Assembly: GCA_023436885.1 (NCBI GenBank)
Contig: JAEZHI010000015.1
Coordinates: 1 to 64,000, forward strand
Direction: 5' to 3'
DNA: 64,000 nucleotides
Source: Pseudomonadota bacterium
GTDB lineage: Bacteria > Pseudomonadota > Alphaproteobacteria > Rhizobiales > Pleomorphomonadaceae
How positions within the stretch are numbered: the first letter of the stretch is position 1; each line of letters begins with the position of its first letter. Both the position numbers and the translations under genes were made by a program. Shown piece after piece: positions 34,707 through 43,728 of this stretch. The notes beneath the pieces are model-generated. The model ran no database searches, was not told the DNA's origin, and worked only from the letters and a program-made list of their open reading frames with translations.

Positions 34707-35753
34707 ATGGGTACGGTTCCTTGGCTGCCAATTGCCGGATTTACGCCGGACATTAGCGCGAGGATTGAACACGCCATCGCTTCAGGGCGGCTCGATGGAC
34801 TACACGGTCTGGTGCTGAGGCTGCGTGGCCAAACGATTGCCGAGTTTTACAGGCGCGGCCAGGACAACACTTGGGGGCTCGACCTTGGTATGGTCGAGCA
34901 CGGTATCGATACGCTGCACGATCTGCGGTCCATAACCAAGAGCATCGTCGGTCTGCTCTATGGGATTGCACTGGATCAGGGACTGGTTCCTCCTCCCGAG
35001 GCTGCTATTTTTGATGTTTTGCCCGGTTATGCCAATTTGGCCGATCATGCGCATCGCCAGATCACCATTGCCCATGCGCTGACAATGAGCATAGGGACGC
35101 TTTGGGATGAGACCGTTCCGTATACAAGCGACGCAAATAGCGAAATTGCCATGGAGCGGGCGCCGGATCGCCTGCGCTATATACTGAGCCGGCCCATTAT
35201 CGAACAGCCTGGTCGGACTTGGAATTATAACGGAGGCGCTGCCGCGCTGATTGGAGCAATCATCTCGGTAGGGGGGGGGCAGCCCATAGAAGAGTTTGCC
35301 AAGGAGGTACTATTCGATCCGCTTGGCATCGAGCGCTTCGAATGGGTCCATAGCTGGGATGGCATCGCTGCTTCTGCGTCCGGCCTGCGGTTGACTGCCC
35401 GCGACCTTGCCAAGCTTGGCGATCTGTTATTGGCGGGTGGTGTGTGGGACGGTCTGCAGATTGTTCCAGCCGAATGGGTCACCGCCTCAACGACGGATTA
35501 TTTTTCGGTTACTCCCGATAACGGCTATGGCTATTTCTGGTGGACGGGGCGTGCGATGCTGTCGCCTGCCAGCAGTCAGTTGCCCTGGTATGCCGGCTTC
35601 GGCAATGGTGGGCAACGCCTATTCGTGCTGCCGGCTGCCGGTGTCGTTCTCGCGGCTTTTTTCGGCAACTATAACCAGTCTGGCTCCGCCCTGCCGCCAA
35701 CCTATCTTTGGAGCGACATAGTACTGTCAGCTCTTACCGGTAACGAGGGCTGA
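34707..35753 (+). CDS. Beta-lactamase-fold serine hydrolase (class C/EstB-like)
   Basis: A 348-residue enzyme of the serine beta-lactamase/penicillin-binding fold (Pfam Beta-lactamase). The nucleophile motif SxxK is at 75-78 (RSITKSIVGLLYG) and the Tyr motif is WNYNGGAAALIG near 173. The sequence resembles EstB-type esterases and 6-aminohexanoate-dimer hydrolase-like proteins more than antibiotic-resistance enzymes. No signal peptide is seen, so it is probably cytoplasmic; substrate unknown. A run of nine G at 35271-35279 lies within the frame and would be a possible slippage site. Downstream, 22 bp away, is the convergent YafY regulator. Confidence 0.85.
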   Translation: MGTVPWLPIAGFTPDISARIEHAIASGRLDGLHGLVLRLRGQTIAEFYRRGQDNTWGLDLGMVEHGIDTLHDLRSITKSIVGLLYGIALDQGLVPPPEAAIFDVLPGYANLADHAHRQITIAHALTMSIGTLWDETVPYTSDANSEIAMERAPDRLRYILSRPIIEQPGRTWNYNGGAAALIGAIISVGGGQPIEEFAKEVLFDPLGIERFEWVHSWDGIAASASGLRLTARDLAKLGDLLLAGGVWDGLQIVPAEWVTASTTDYFSVTPDNGYGYFWWTGRAMLSPASSQLPWYAGFGNGGQRLFVLPAAGVVLAAFFGNYNQSGSALPPTYLWSDIVLSALTGNEG

Positions 35754-35775
35754 TTTTTTCCATTTGCTCTTCAGG

Positions 35776-36522
35776 TCACGCCGACTTGCGGCGCGGAATC
35801 GGCACCGTATCGGCCGCGTCGGCTACTTCACGCCACGCTGGTTGCACCCCCTCCAGTTCGCGCCATTCCTTGAGGAGGACGCGGCGGCGACGAGGATAGC
35901 GAGCACCGAGATCGACGGCTTCCGACATGCGATCGACCCGGAAATGCCGATAGTCGGCCCTGAGTTCGCACCAGGCGGTCAGGACGCGCACTCTTTCGAA
36001 GAAGGCCACGGCAATCGGCCAGACGACGCGGCGCGAGGCTATTCCCTTCTCGTTGACGTAGGAGAACTCGAGCCGGGTCTCGTTTCGGATCGCCGTCCGC
36101 AGCAGCGAAAGGTCTATACCGTCGTGATTGGCATTCCAGGCGGGAGCGACGATCAGGCCCGTGGCGTCCATTCTGTCGGCGAGATCCGAGGGTAGGACCG
36201 CTGCAATCTTGGCCAGCGCGTTCTCGGCCGAGGAGGCCAGCCTTTCGTCCGCGCGCGTTGCAGCAAGGCGCGCGCCAAACACCAGGGCCTCGATCTCGTC
36301 TTCGGTGAACATCAAGGGCGGCAGCATGAAACCTGGCTTCAGGACATAGCCAATGCCAGCTTCACCGTCGATCGGAGCGCCCTGGCCAATCAGGGCTTGG
36401 ATATCGCGATAGAGCGTCCGTAACGACACGCCAAGCTCCGCCGCAAGCTCCGCTCCCGAAACGGGACGGCGGCGGCGGCGCAGGGCCTGGACTAGAGTAA
36501 GGAGACGCTCGGCGCGAGACAT
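35776..36522 (-). CDS. YafY-type regulator (HTH_11 plus WYL domain)
   Basis: A 248-residue transcription factor. Residues 1-60 are a winged HTH (MSRAERLLTLVQALRRRRRP, then SLRTLYRDIQALIGQG); the central region IGYVLKPGFMLPPLMFTEDE leads into a WYL ligand-sensing domain at about 140-220, and a short Arg-rich tail follows. The family responds to small effectors or nucleotides, usually controlling a divergent neighbour. I place the start at ATG 36522, where the HTH begins; the frame stays open upstream to 37080, but that sequence is not protein-like. The usual partner gene (glyoxalase or similar) is absent: upstream is a 2-kb stretch without genes. Confidence 0.85.
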   Translation of the reverse strand: MSRAERLLTLVQALRRRRRPVSGAELAAELGVSLRTLYRDIQALIGQGAPIDGEAGIGYVLKPGFMLPPLMFTEDEIEALVFGARLAATRADERLASSAENALAKIAAVLPSDLADRMDATGLIVAPAWNANHDGIDLSLLRTAIRNETRLEFSYVNEKGIASRRVVWPIAVAFFERVRVLTAWCELRADYRHFRVDRMSEAVDLGARYPRRRRVLLKEWRELEGVQPAWREVADAADTVPIPRRKSA

Positions 36523-38467
36523 CGTGTGACCCAATGGGTTTGCAACGGATTCGAACAACAAATGTGCGCTGATCATGCCAGCACACGCGACCGGCGTCCA
36601 GATCAACGATCCTGTTTTGTTCTGAGATCGAATGTACGCCAAATGGTGTCGCTGAGATTGCCCGGATGACAGCGCTGACAATTTTCGCCGCCCAATAGAG
36701 GGCGCTTTCGCTATTCGGTGAGCGCGTCGATGGCGCTGGAGAAGGACCTGTCGGTCCGTTGATAGCATCGGGTGATTCCACGGGAACGTCGATCTGCCAA
36801 GCTTCCGGACAAAGATGGAGCTTGGCGCGTGGTAGGCCAAGTGTTCAAAATATTGATCAGCGATGTGTTTACTCATGACAAATTTGAAAGTCGGTATTCG
36901 AGATGAAGGCGCGCTCGACGCATTGGCCCGATCGGCCGCAATGGGATGGGGCGCCTGGCAAATGGTCGCTTTGCCCTTGCGATGGAAATGGCACGACCCA
37001 GAACCTTCATCGTCTCCGACCTCTTCGCCTGCGATGGTTCGGTCGGTCGGCCGGCCCTTCTCGAGCTTAGGCTGTGGCATCTGCGATGCCCAAAATGAGT
37101 CTTGCTGCTACGGCTTTCCCGGTTCGAAAACTAAATCCATAATGAATTAAACAATCAAAGAGATTATAAAAAACAAAAAGAAATAAACGAAAATGACGAT
37201 CCTTCATGCCCGTCGGAAGCCGGTCGCGATGCGCCTGTGTTTGGTGCGGAGCCTTCTTCGGCCGTTCCCATTGAGGTCAACGCTTGATCTGTTGGACCGC
37301 ATCTTAGGGGGCACAAACTGGTATTGCGGCATTTTCCGAAAAGGGTCCGGAGCAAGCGATCTGTGGCGTCTGCGCGGTAGTCTATTGAAGCATTGGACGC
37401 CATTTAGACATCGCAGTTCTAGCGTTCGGAAGCAGCGAAAATGCTCTCGCCAAGGCGACATATTAAGAATTTACGATCCGTTATGACGGTGGTCGATGGA
37501 GAGGTGCGGGCCCGAAATTGGGAGAGCCTCAGTCAGAGATTGCCTAAATCAACACATGAACGGAAAATCGGTCACTTCAGAACTTCCGCGCAAGTGATTC
37601 AGTCGACTCGTAAATTAGGGCCACCTTGAATCGACTCTTGAACGGATGTGGCTGGGTTTGCGGCTGGCTTCTGAATCAAAATCTCAGCGACCGGAATCAG
37701 TTCATGAACTTGCTGAATCTTTCTACGAGATTGCCCGGAATGCCGGCCCGAAGATCGAGGACCTAAGTGCTGGCAGGGTGGGCTGCCTTGCGTTCTGACC
37801 GTCGAAGAAATTGCCGCGCAAATGAGGATGTTCCTCTGCCGATCGGGCTCCTGCGAGGCCAGATGTACCGGGCGCAGATGAGTCGATGTGGCTCTATGCA
37901 GATCTGCGAGTTGGTGCTTGTTCCGGCTCAATGAGCTCAAAATGACGCGTGAAAAATCCGCTCGCCGTAAGGGTGATTTTGATCCTCTGTTGAGCGCGGC
38001 CAAGTTGGCCTTGCGCTCTTGGTGTGCTTGTGGGGTGCCGCTGGCTAAGGCATCGCCTAGGATCAAAAATCGCGTAGAAGTTGTATATCGATATTGCTTG
38101 AACAGGCGCTCTCCAACCTCAGTCCAGGGCAAGGTGAGTGTCGGGTCCTGCCGCAGAGAAACTCGTTGGCCTGCGAAGCCATCAGGATTGCTTTGATCCA
38201 GATATTACCCGGACGATCGACGGACAGACGCGAACGAGACGATGATAGGTGGAGGAGGAGGCGGACTGGTCGCAATGCCGAAGCAGAAGCCGCCCACAAA
38301 GCATGACGCGACATCCCGTCGGCAATGACGCGCAGCGGGATGGTGTTCTCAATGTTGTCTTGGCGATATCGTGCGACCGTTCAGCAACGCAAACGAAACC
38401 CGCTGACTTATCCTTGATTAGGGATGGCGAGATTCAATGACGCGCCGAGTTGCACCGACGACGGAGC
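36523..38467. other. About 2 kb without a convincing gene
   Basis: Reading all frames, I see only short, Arg/Ser-rich open frames (for example 36863-37150 plus, 37204-37461 minus, 37599-38132 minus) with no ribosome site or family motif. The composition is less GC-rich than the flanks, with an AT-rich block near 37140-37200. One short frame at 37646-37798 has a more protein-like composition. This may be a decayed gene region, or hold untranslated RNAs. Confidence 0.5.
37646..37798 (+). CDS. Possible 50-residue ORF or gene remnant
   Basis: Starting MWLGLRLASESKS and ending SAGRVGCLAF, this frame has a balanced amino-acid make-up and a helical stretch (SVHELAESFYEIARNAGPKI), unlike the Arg-rich frames around it. 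There is no clear ribosome site; an in-frame stop lies just upstream. It could be the tail of a decayed gene or chance. Confidence 0.2.
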   Translation: MWLGLRLASESKSQRPESVHELAESFYEIARNAGPKIEDLSAGRVGCLAF

Positions 38468-38502
38468 TAGCCCGCGCCGTCGGACGGGGACGGCGCGGGC
38501 TA
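38468..38502 (-). terminator. Long GC hairpin downstream of the DUF465 gene
   Basis: Perfect 14-bp stem (38468-38481 with 38489-38502), 7-nt loop. It lies 28 bp past the DUF465 stop on the minus strand, where a terminator is expected, but no T-run follows, so the role is not certain. Confidence 0.55.
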
Positions 38503-38530
38503 TAGCGCTGAGGCCCAACGAGGAGGGGTG

Positions 38531-38782
38531 TCAAGCCACGGCGCATTTTGTCGCGGCAAGGGCGGCCGCGATTTCATCCTTGAGAAGAGCCCGGTGATGC
38601 TTGAGATCGGCGAGGACATCGGGTCCGGCCGGCTCCTCAAGAGTCTCGATGCGGAAAATCCGCCGGTTAATCTCCTGATATGCAGTGGCAAGGTCGCAAA
38701 AAACCGCATCGAACAGCATAAGCTGCTCTATCGCGTTCCAGCTCTGTGGGAATTCCAGCGAAAGCTCGTGCGGGATGCTCAT
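38531..38782 (-). CDS. DUF465 (YdcH-like) small protein
   Basis: An 83-residue, mostly helical protein. The pattern HELSLEFPQSWNAIEQLM, then AYQEINRRIFRIETLEEPAG and LKHHRALLKDEIAAALAA, fits DUF465/YdcH: short coiled-coil proteins of unknown function. The ATG at 38780-38782 follows TGGAGGAA directly and is preferred to an in-frame start that adds 66 residues of unrelated sequence. It faces away from the PepSY gene; the about 290 bp between them hold both promoters. Confidence 0.8.
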   Translation of the reverse strand: MSIPHELSLEFPQSWNAIEQLMLFDAVFCDLATAYQEINRRIFRIETLEEPAGPDVLADLKHHRALLKDEIAAALAATKCAVA

Positions 38783-39070
38783 TTCCTCCACCCCCTCTTT
38801 TGATCGTCCCGAGGCTAAACGCCTTGGGGCAACAGGGCCTTGAGTTGGATCAAAAGTCGTATGCGTGTCATTCACCAACAGGGGTTTTCCTAGGCTTGCG
38901 AGACACGCAGTTGTTGCCCGCCCCCAGTGCTCCCGGCTGACTAAAGTGTCGCCAGCGGCTAGTCGGATCTGTCGTCCCACAGGTAAGAGCGAGCTTCGAT
39001 GGATGACCTGTGCGGTTCAGCTTGCCGATGTTCATGGACCGTTCAGCCTGGGACAGCTAAGCTCCCGTTC

Positions 39071-39367
39071 ATGATCACTAATCGCAAGCAACTCCGTCTC
39101 GTCTTGGCGTGCGTCGCGGCGCTTTCCGTCCTCTCGGGACAAGCCGCGGCGGCGCGTTGCCTCACCCCGGCCGAGGCTCAGGCTGTTGTCGGCAAGGGTT
39201 CCGTTCAAAGACTGAGCGTTATTGCGCGCGTCGTCGGAGGTGAAATTGTCGACGCCCGTCTCTGCGAAGGAGGCGGAATTCTCATCTACCAGCTCGCCGT
39301 GATGCGCGATGGTGGTCGGGTCGACAACATCACCGTCGACGCAACGTCTGGTCAGAGGCTTCGCTGA
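39071..39367 (+). CDS. Small PepSY-domain secreted protein
   Basis: A 98-residue protein with a signal peptide (core LVLACVAALSVLSGQAAA) and a single PepSY-type domain (VDARLCEGGGILIYQLAVMR, then VDNITVDATSGQRL). PepSY domains act as inhibitors or ligands of proteases and sensors. It lies 15 bp upstream of a FeuP-like response regulator; in Sinorhizobium a small periplasmic protein, FeuN, precedes feuPQ and restrains the FeuQ kinase (recalled). The same job is likely here, by position and size, but is not proven. Start ATG 39071 opens the signal peptide; the longer frame upstream does not. Confidence 0.75.
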   Translation: MITNRKQLRLVLACVAALSVLSGQAAAARCLTPAEAQAVVGKGSVQRLSVIARVVGGEIVDARLCEGGGILIYQLAVMRDGGRVDNITVDATSGQRLR

Positions 39368-39382
39368 ATCGGGAATCGGAAA

Positions 39383-40045
39383 ATGCGGATTCTTGTGGTC
39401 GAGGACGACCGCGATCTGAACCGGCAGCTCGTGACTGCCTGCCGCGATGCGGGATACGCCGTGGACACTGCTTTCGACGGGGAGGAAGGACATTTTCTCG
39501 GCGATACCGAACCGTATGACGCAGTCATTCTGGATATCGGTCTCCCCAAGATGGACGGTCTCAGCGTGCTCGAAGCCTGGCGCCGGGACGGCCGCCTCGT
39601 GCCGGTCCTCTTGCTGACCGCCCGCGATCGCTGGAGCGACAAGGTGGCAGGTATCGACGCCGGCGCCGACGACTATGTCGCCAAGCCCTTCCACATGGAG
39701 GAGGTCTTGGCGCGCCTCAGGGCATTGACGCGCCGCGCCGCAGGGCGTGCTTCGAATGAGGTCGAGGTCGGTCGGGTTCGGCTTGACGTCAAGGCAGGGC
39801 GCCTCACGGTCGACGGCAACCCGATCAAGCTGACCTCGCATGAGTTCCGCCTCATTCAGTACCTAATGCTCCACATGGACAAGGTCGTCTCGCGCACCGA
39901 ACTGGTAGAACATCTCTACGATCAGGACTTCGACCGCGACTCCAACACGATCGAAGTGTTTGTCGGCCGGCTGCGCAAGAAGATGGGCATCGATTTCATC
40001 GAGACGGTGCGTGGCCTCGGCTATCGAATCGTGTCCGGAAAATGA
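39383..40045 (+). CDS. feuP: OmpR-type response regulator, FeuP-like
   Basis: A 220-residue two-domain regulator: receiver 1-115 with acidic pair at 8-9, phospho-acceptor Asp51 in AVILDIGLPKMDGL and Lys in YVAKPFHMEE; winged-helix DNA-binding domain 130-218 with TSHEFRLIQYLML and FVGRLRKKMG. It overlaps the kinase gene by 4 bp (ATGA), so they are coupled. The PhoP/FeuP subgroup is the best match. In Sinorhizobium FeuP is known for iron uptake and osmoadaptation through cyclic glucan export. Target genes here are not visible. Confidence 0.75.
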   Translation: MRILVVEDDRDLNRQLVTACRDAGYAVDTAFDGEEGHFLGDTEPYDAVILDIGLPKMDGLSVLEAWRRDGRLVPVLLLTARDRWSDKVAGIDAGADDYVAKPFHMEEVLARLRALTRRAAGRASNEVEVGRVRLDVKAGRLTVDGNPIKLTSHEFRLIQYLMLHMDKVVSRTELVEHLYDQDFDRDSNTIEVFVGRLRKKMGIDFIETVRGLGYRIVSGK

Positions 40046-41424
40046 ATGCGCGCCTGAGAAAAGTCGGGGAATGGCTCACGAGTTCGCTGGCGCTGCGACT
40101 TGTGCTGGCGTCGGCGCTTTGGGCGACGATTGCCTTGGCCATCTTCGGATGGCTGCTGACCGAGCTCTATCGCGCCAGCCTCATCCGGTCCTTTGACGAA
40201 CGCATCATCGTCTATGAAAAGACGCTGGCTGGCGTTGTCGCATCAGCGCCCGAAGGGAGCGTGCCCGATCCTGGGACGATGGGCGACCCGCGTTTCGGCC
40301 GCTATCAGTCGGGATGGTACTGGGTCGTCGTGGACGCCAAATCTCAATCGATCGTCGCGACCAGCCAGTCGTTGTTCGGCGAAGTGCTGACCCTGCCACC
40401 GCCGCCCAACAATGGCGTTGCCGTCACTGACGATGCCACCGATCCGGCCGGGACGGCGCTTCGCCACGCCGCGCAGCGCATTTTTCTAAGCAACGGCCGG
40501 ATGTTCGATCTGCATGTCACCGGCAATGTCGCGGAACTTGCGGACGAGATATCGACGTTCCGTTTCCAGGTGTTTGCAGCGCTCGCCGCCTTCGCCCTTG
40601 GACTGGTCGCCGCAGCGGGACTGCAGGTTGGCTTCGGTCTCAGGCCGCTAACTGCGATGAGCCGTCGTCTGGCAGACATTCGCGAAGGGCGCGCCAACCG
40701 TCTCGAAGGACGGCTGCCGCGTGAAATCGCCGCGCTTGGCAAGGAGCTGAATGCGCTGATCGAAACCAACAGCGCCATTGTTGAGCGTTCAAGGACCCAG
40801 GTTGGCAATTTGGCGCACGCACTCAAAACGCCGCTCGCCGTGATCCTCAATGAAGCGCGGTCGGAGGGCGGACCGCTGGCCGACAAGGTCGTCGAGCAGG
40901 TGACCGTGATGCGGGAGGAGGTCGATCGTTATCTCGACCGGGCTAGGTTGGCTGCTGATCGCAAGGTCGTCGGTGCCGTGGCGGATGTGCTCCATTCGCT
41001 GGAGGGACTGATCCGCGTTCTGAGCCGCGCCTATCCCGATCGAAGCCTTCATCTCGATGCGCTGGAACCCGGACAGCCCAAGGCACGTATTGAGCGGAGG
41101 GATCTTGAAGAGCTGGTGGGCAACCTGATGGACAACGCCTGCAAATATGGACGCGAGCAGGTCCGGGTCGGGTTGTCGGTTGACCGAGGCGATCGTGATC
41201 GGCCCATGGTCGTCATTCAGGTCGAGGATGATGGACCCGGCCTGCCGCCTTCAGCCTATGCCGAGGTCCTGGGGCGAGGTAAGCGTCTCGATGAAACGCT
41301 ACCAGGATCGGGGATCGGGCTGGCCATCGCGGCCGAGATTGCCGAGACCTATGGCGGATCCCTTTTGCTGGACCGGGCCGCGCTCGGTGGGCTGTCGGTG
41401 GCGTTCCGCATACCCTTGAGTTGA
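40042..41424 (+). CDS. feuQ: Sensor histidine kinase, FeuQ-like
   Basis: A 460-residue inner-membrane kinase. Transmembrane helix 1 is about 18-45, a periplasmic sensor domain spans about 46-175, helix 2 is about 176-200, then HAMP; HisKA carries the phospho-acceptor His in GNLAHALKTPLAVI; the ATPase domain shows NLMDNACKYG, VEDDGPGLP and LPGSGIGLAIA. The periplasmic domain is where a small partner such as the upstream PepSY protein would act. Length and HALKTPL motif match PhoQ/FeuQ kinases. Confidence 0.75.
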   Translation: MNARLRKVGEWLTSSLALRLVLASALWATIALAIFGWLLTELYRASLIRSFDERIIVYEKTLAGVVASAPEGSVPDPGTMGDPRFGRYQSGWYWVVVDAKSQSIVATSQSLFGEVLTLPPPPNNGVAVTDDATDPAGTALRHAAQRIFLSNGRMFDLHVTGNVAELADEISTFRFQVFAALAAFALGLVAAAGLQVGFGLRPLTAMSRRLADIREGRANRLEGRLPREIAALGKELNALIETNSAIVERSRTQVGNLAHALKTPLAVILNEARSEGGPLADKVVEQVTVMREEVDRYLDRARLAADRKVVGAVADVLHSLEGLIRVLSRAYPDRSLHLDALEPGQPKARIERRDLEELVGNLMDNACKYGREQVRVGLSVDRGDRDRPMVVIQVEDDGPGLPPSAYAEVLGRGKRLDETLPGSGIGLAIAAEIAETYGGSLLLDRAALGGLSVAFRIPLS

Positions 41425-41590
41425 ATTCGGTTGACAGGAGACCGAGCCATGACTGCAGTAAATGCAAACATAGGAGGCCGTTGGCGACAATAAAAAGTTG
41501 TAACCAAAGTTCGGCCATGGTTTCAGGCCATTACAAGTCTCAAGAGCGATTCGCTCAATAGAATTGGTTCCTCTCTCGGAGACCGTAGAT

Positions 41591-42055
41591 ATGCTGTTCA
41601 AGAAACTTGTGATCGTCGGCCTTACGGCCTCCACGCTGGCCGGATGCGCCACGGGCGGCCCAAATCAGAACGCGACGCTCGGCACACTGGCCGGTGCGGT
41701 CGGTGGCGCCGCTCTCGGTTCGGCCTTCGGTGCCGGCTCTGGCAAAGTTGCGGCCATTGCGGCTGGTGCGCTGGTCGGTGGCTTCCTTGGCAATCAGATT
41801 GGCGCGTCTCTCGACGCCCAGTCACAACAGTATAATTATAACGCCAGCGTCCAGGCGCTCGACACTGGTGCTCCGCAGCAGTGGCGGAACCCGCAGACCG
41901 GCGTCTATGGTACGGTCGCGCCTGGCCCGGCCATATATAGCAACAACCGCTACTGCCGCCCCTACACCAACACCGTTTATATCGACGGGCAGCCGCAGGT
42001 GGCGCGTGGTACCGCCTGCCGCAATCCGGACGGTAGCTGGCAGGTCGTCAGCTGA
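41591..42055 (+). CDS. Glycine-zipper outer-membrane lipoprotein (17-kDa antigen type)
   Basis: A 154-residue lipoprotein. The signal peptide ends in LAGC (Cys about 18); residues about 30-75 form a glycine-zipper (LGTLAGAVGGAALGSAFGAG, AAIAAGALVGGFLGNQIG) as in Rickettsia 17-kDa surface antigen-like proteins; the rest is a Tyr/Asn-rich domain with two Cys (YCRPYT, GTACRNPDG). Role in outer-membrane stability is assumed from the family. The ATG at 41591 follows GGAG and starts the signal; a start 27 bp earlier is unlikely. It has its own terminator. Confidence 0.88.
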   Translation: MLFKKLVIVGLTASTLAGCATGGPNQNATLGTLAGAVGGAALGSAFGAGSGKVAAIAAGALVGGFLGNQIGASLDAQSQQYNYNASVQALDTGAPQQWRNPQTGVYGTVAPGPAIYSNNRYCRPYTNTVYIDGQPQVARGTACRNPDGSWQVVS

Positions 42056-42081
42056 TCCAGCTCGACCCTCGATAAATCTTT

Positions 42082-42115
42082 AAAAGGCCGGCTCATTGAG
42101 TTGAGTCGGCCTTTT
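42082..42115 (+). terminator. Terminator after the glycine-zipper lipoprotein gene
   Basis: AAAAGGCCG at 42082-42090 pairs with CGGCCTTTT at 42107-42115, with a short inner CTC/GAG stem; the 3' arm ends in TTTT. It lies 26 bp past the stop. Confidence 0.8.
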
Positions 42116-42203
42116 GCGTGCCGCCGCAAGCGTCGTTCGTTACCAGTCGTCAACCATCTTCGCGCAGAGTGGTTTGGTAAAGGAGCGGTTTACGGGATTC
42201 GAT

Positions 42204-43598
42204 ATGGACGGGCGCGCGACGGTAACCGATAAGGCGGAGACTTTCCTGCGGGGGCTGACGCCGCGGGCGCGTGGCATGCTGGTGCGCCGGCTTGAGAGCG
42301 ACAGCCCGGTTCCAAACGAAGTCGATACCCGGAGGCGCCTCATCCTTGAGGCTGCGCGTGCGATTGTAGAAAGCCGCAGCACGGCGCGGCAGGCCGACAG
42401 CGCAACGCGTGACATGCGCAAGCTGGTCTTCGCCGCTTTCGAGCCCTACGTGATTGAGGAGCGGCTGACCTTCCCTGCGAGCGGTCTTGTCGCTTCGGCC
42501 ACCCTGTCGCACTTGTGGGCTTACGCTTGCAGCGAACTCCTCCCCAAGGAATTTGCTGTCTGGAACGACCCGGCAACTGCGCCGTCCTTGCCCAATGACG
42601 CGGCCTACAAGGAAGAGGCAGCCCGTCTGGAAGCGCTGCTTTTCGGGGCGCTTGCTCGTCACATCGAGGCCATCGCCGACGAACCCAAGCTGCAACAGCG
42701 ATTCATGTCGCGCATCGGCGGCGAGGTCGCGCGCCATGAGATCGACGAGATGATTGCGGTGCGCGATCGTCTGGACGACTTGCCGACGTTGAGCGCGGCC
42801 ATCGTGCACCTCCTCGATAGTGGCGCGAGCGACATGGGGTTGCTCGAGCAGATCGCCACCTACCTGACGAAATATCCCCAGACAGCCAGCTGGGTCGCCG
42901 GAGGCGTATTGCGGCGTCACAATACGGTCACGCCACTCGTCGCCTTCGCAAAATTGCTATCTCGCGGCGAAACGGCCCGACGCATCCGCTCCACGCCATC
43001 TGCTTCCGCTTTCGTCGATATGGGACTCGCCGCCGCCGACCGGGCTGCTTCACGCTTCCTTACCATCCTGCGCAGTGATCGTCATGCCGATGCTGCGATG
43101 GGTCAGATCGGCGTCTTCAGGTCGGTACTGAACGAGCTGTCGTCGAACTTTGATATCGAAAGCGACGGTCTGTGGCAGCAGCGGATGGTGGCTATCAAGC
43201 GTCGCTTCTCGGAGCTGTTGTTCGTCGAGTTCGACAAGCTTCTGCCGGCCATGCGTCGTGCTTTCCGCGTCCAGGACGCGCCTTACCCCGGCCCGGCGGA
43301 TGGCGCCGAAGCCGTGTTTCTCTGTGCTGTCTTCGCTGCGGCCAGCAAGTCGCGAGATACGCTGGCCATCAATGGCCTGGTCGGACGCCTGACACCCTTG
43401 ATCGATCAGGCGATCGAGCTCTATGCGCTTGATTTGCCGGTCAAACTCCGGAGCCTGAGCGGCGAGGCGCAAACGGTCGCCCTGTCGGCCGTCGACCACC
43501 TGATCAAGGCGGCGGGCTATCTTTACGGCGACGACTATGCCTCCCATCTCCGCCGCAGCAAGGAACAGCAGCTCAAGGCTTCGCGGCCGGCTGCCTGA
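42204..43598 (+). CDS. Large helical protein, unknown function
   Basis: A 464-residue cytoplasmic protein with no signal or transmembrane helix. It is almost wholly helical, with Leu/Ala-rich stretches (LTPRARGMLVRRLESD, AAIVHLLDSGASDMGLLEQI, LKLRSLSG-like tail) and a Lys/Arg-rich C-terminus. I cannot name a family; a distant relation to the helical-repeat DUF2336 protein in this window is possible but not visible in motifs. I place the start at ATG 42204 (MDGRATVTDKAETFL); the frame is open 90 bp further upstream without a better ribosome site. It lies 130 bp before ccmI, so linkage to cytochrome c maturation is not established. Confidence 0.7.
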   Translation: MDGRATVTDKAETFLRGLTPRARGMLVRRLESDSPVPNEVDTRRRLILEAARAIVESRSTARQADSATRDMRKLVFAAFEPYVIEERLTFPASGLVASATLSHLWAYACSELLPKEFAVWNDPATAPSLPNDAAYKEEAARLEALLFGALARHIEAIADEPKLQQRFMSRIGGEVARHEIDEMIAVRDRLDDLPTLSAAIVHLLDSGASDMGLLEQIATYLTKYPQTASWVAGGVLRRHNTVTPLVAFAKLLSRGETARRIRSTPSASAFVDMGLAAADRAASRFLTILRSDRHADAAMGQIGVFRSVLNELSSNFDIESDGLWQQRMVAIKRRFSELLFVEFDKLLPAMRRAFRVQDAPYPGPADGAEAVFLCAVFAAASKSRDTLAINGLVGRLTPLIDQAIELYALDLPVKLRSLSGEAQTVALSAVDHLIKAAGYLYGDDYASHLRRSKEQQLKASRPAA

Positions 43599-43728
43599 CG
43601 GTGCCTGGCTTTTTTGGAAACCTTCTCGAATTCCCCCAGAAGTCCATTGAGAAACCGCGGGCTTTGCCCTATCCGCTTTGGTCATTCGATTTCCGGTGGA
43701 AGCCCGGCGGCTCGGGAAAGAGCGTAGG

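Noticed and set aside
35776..37080. Long minus-strand frame that would give a 434-residue YafY protein
   Set aside because: The winged HTH starts at the ATG at 36522; the upstream 186 codons are Arg/Ser-rich, without domain or family support.
38063..38314. Possible transposase remnant on the minus strand
   Set aside because: Translated in all frames it shows no DDE, HTH or terminal-repeat features; not enough to call an insertion sequence.
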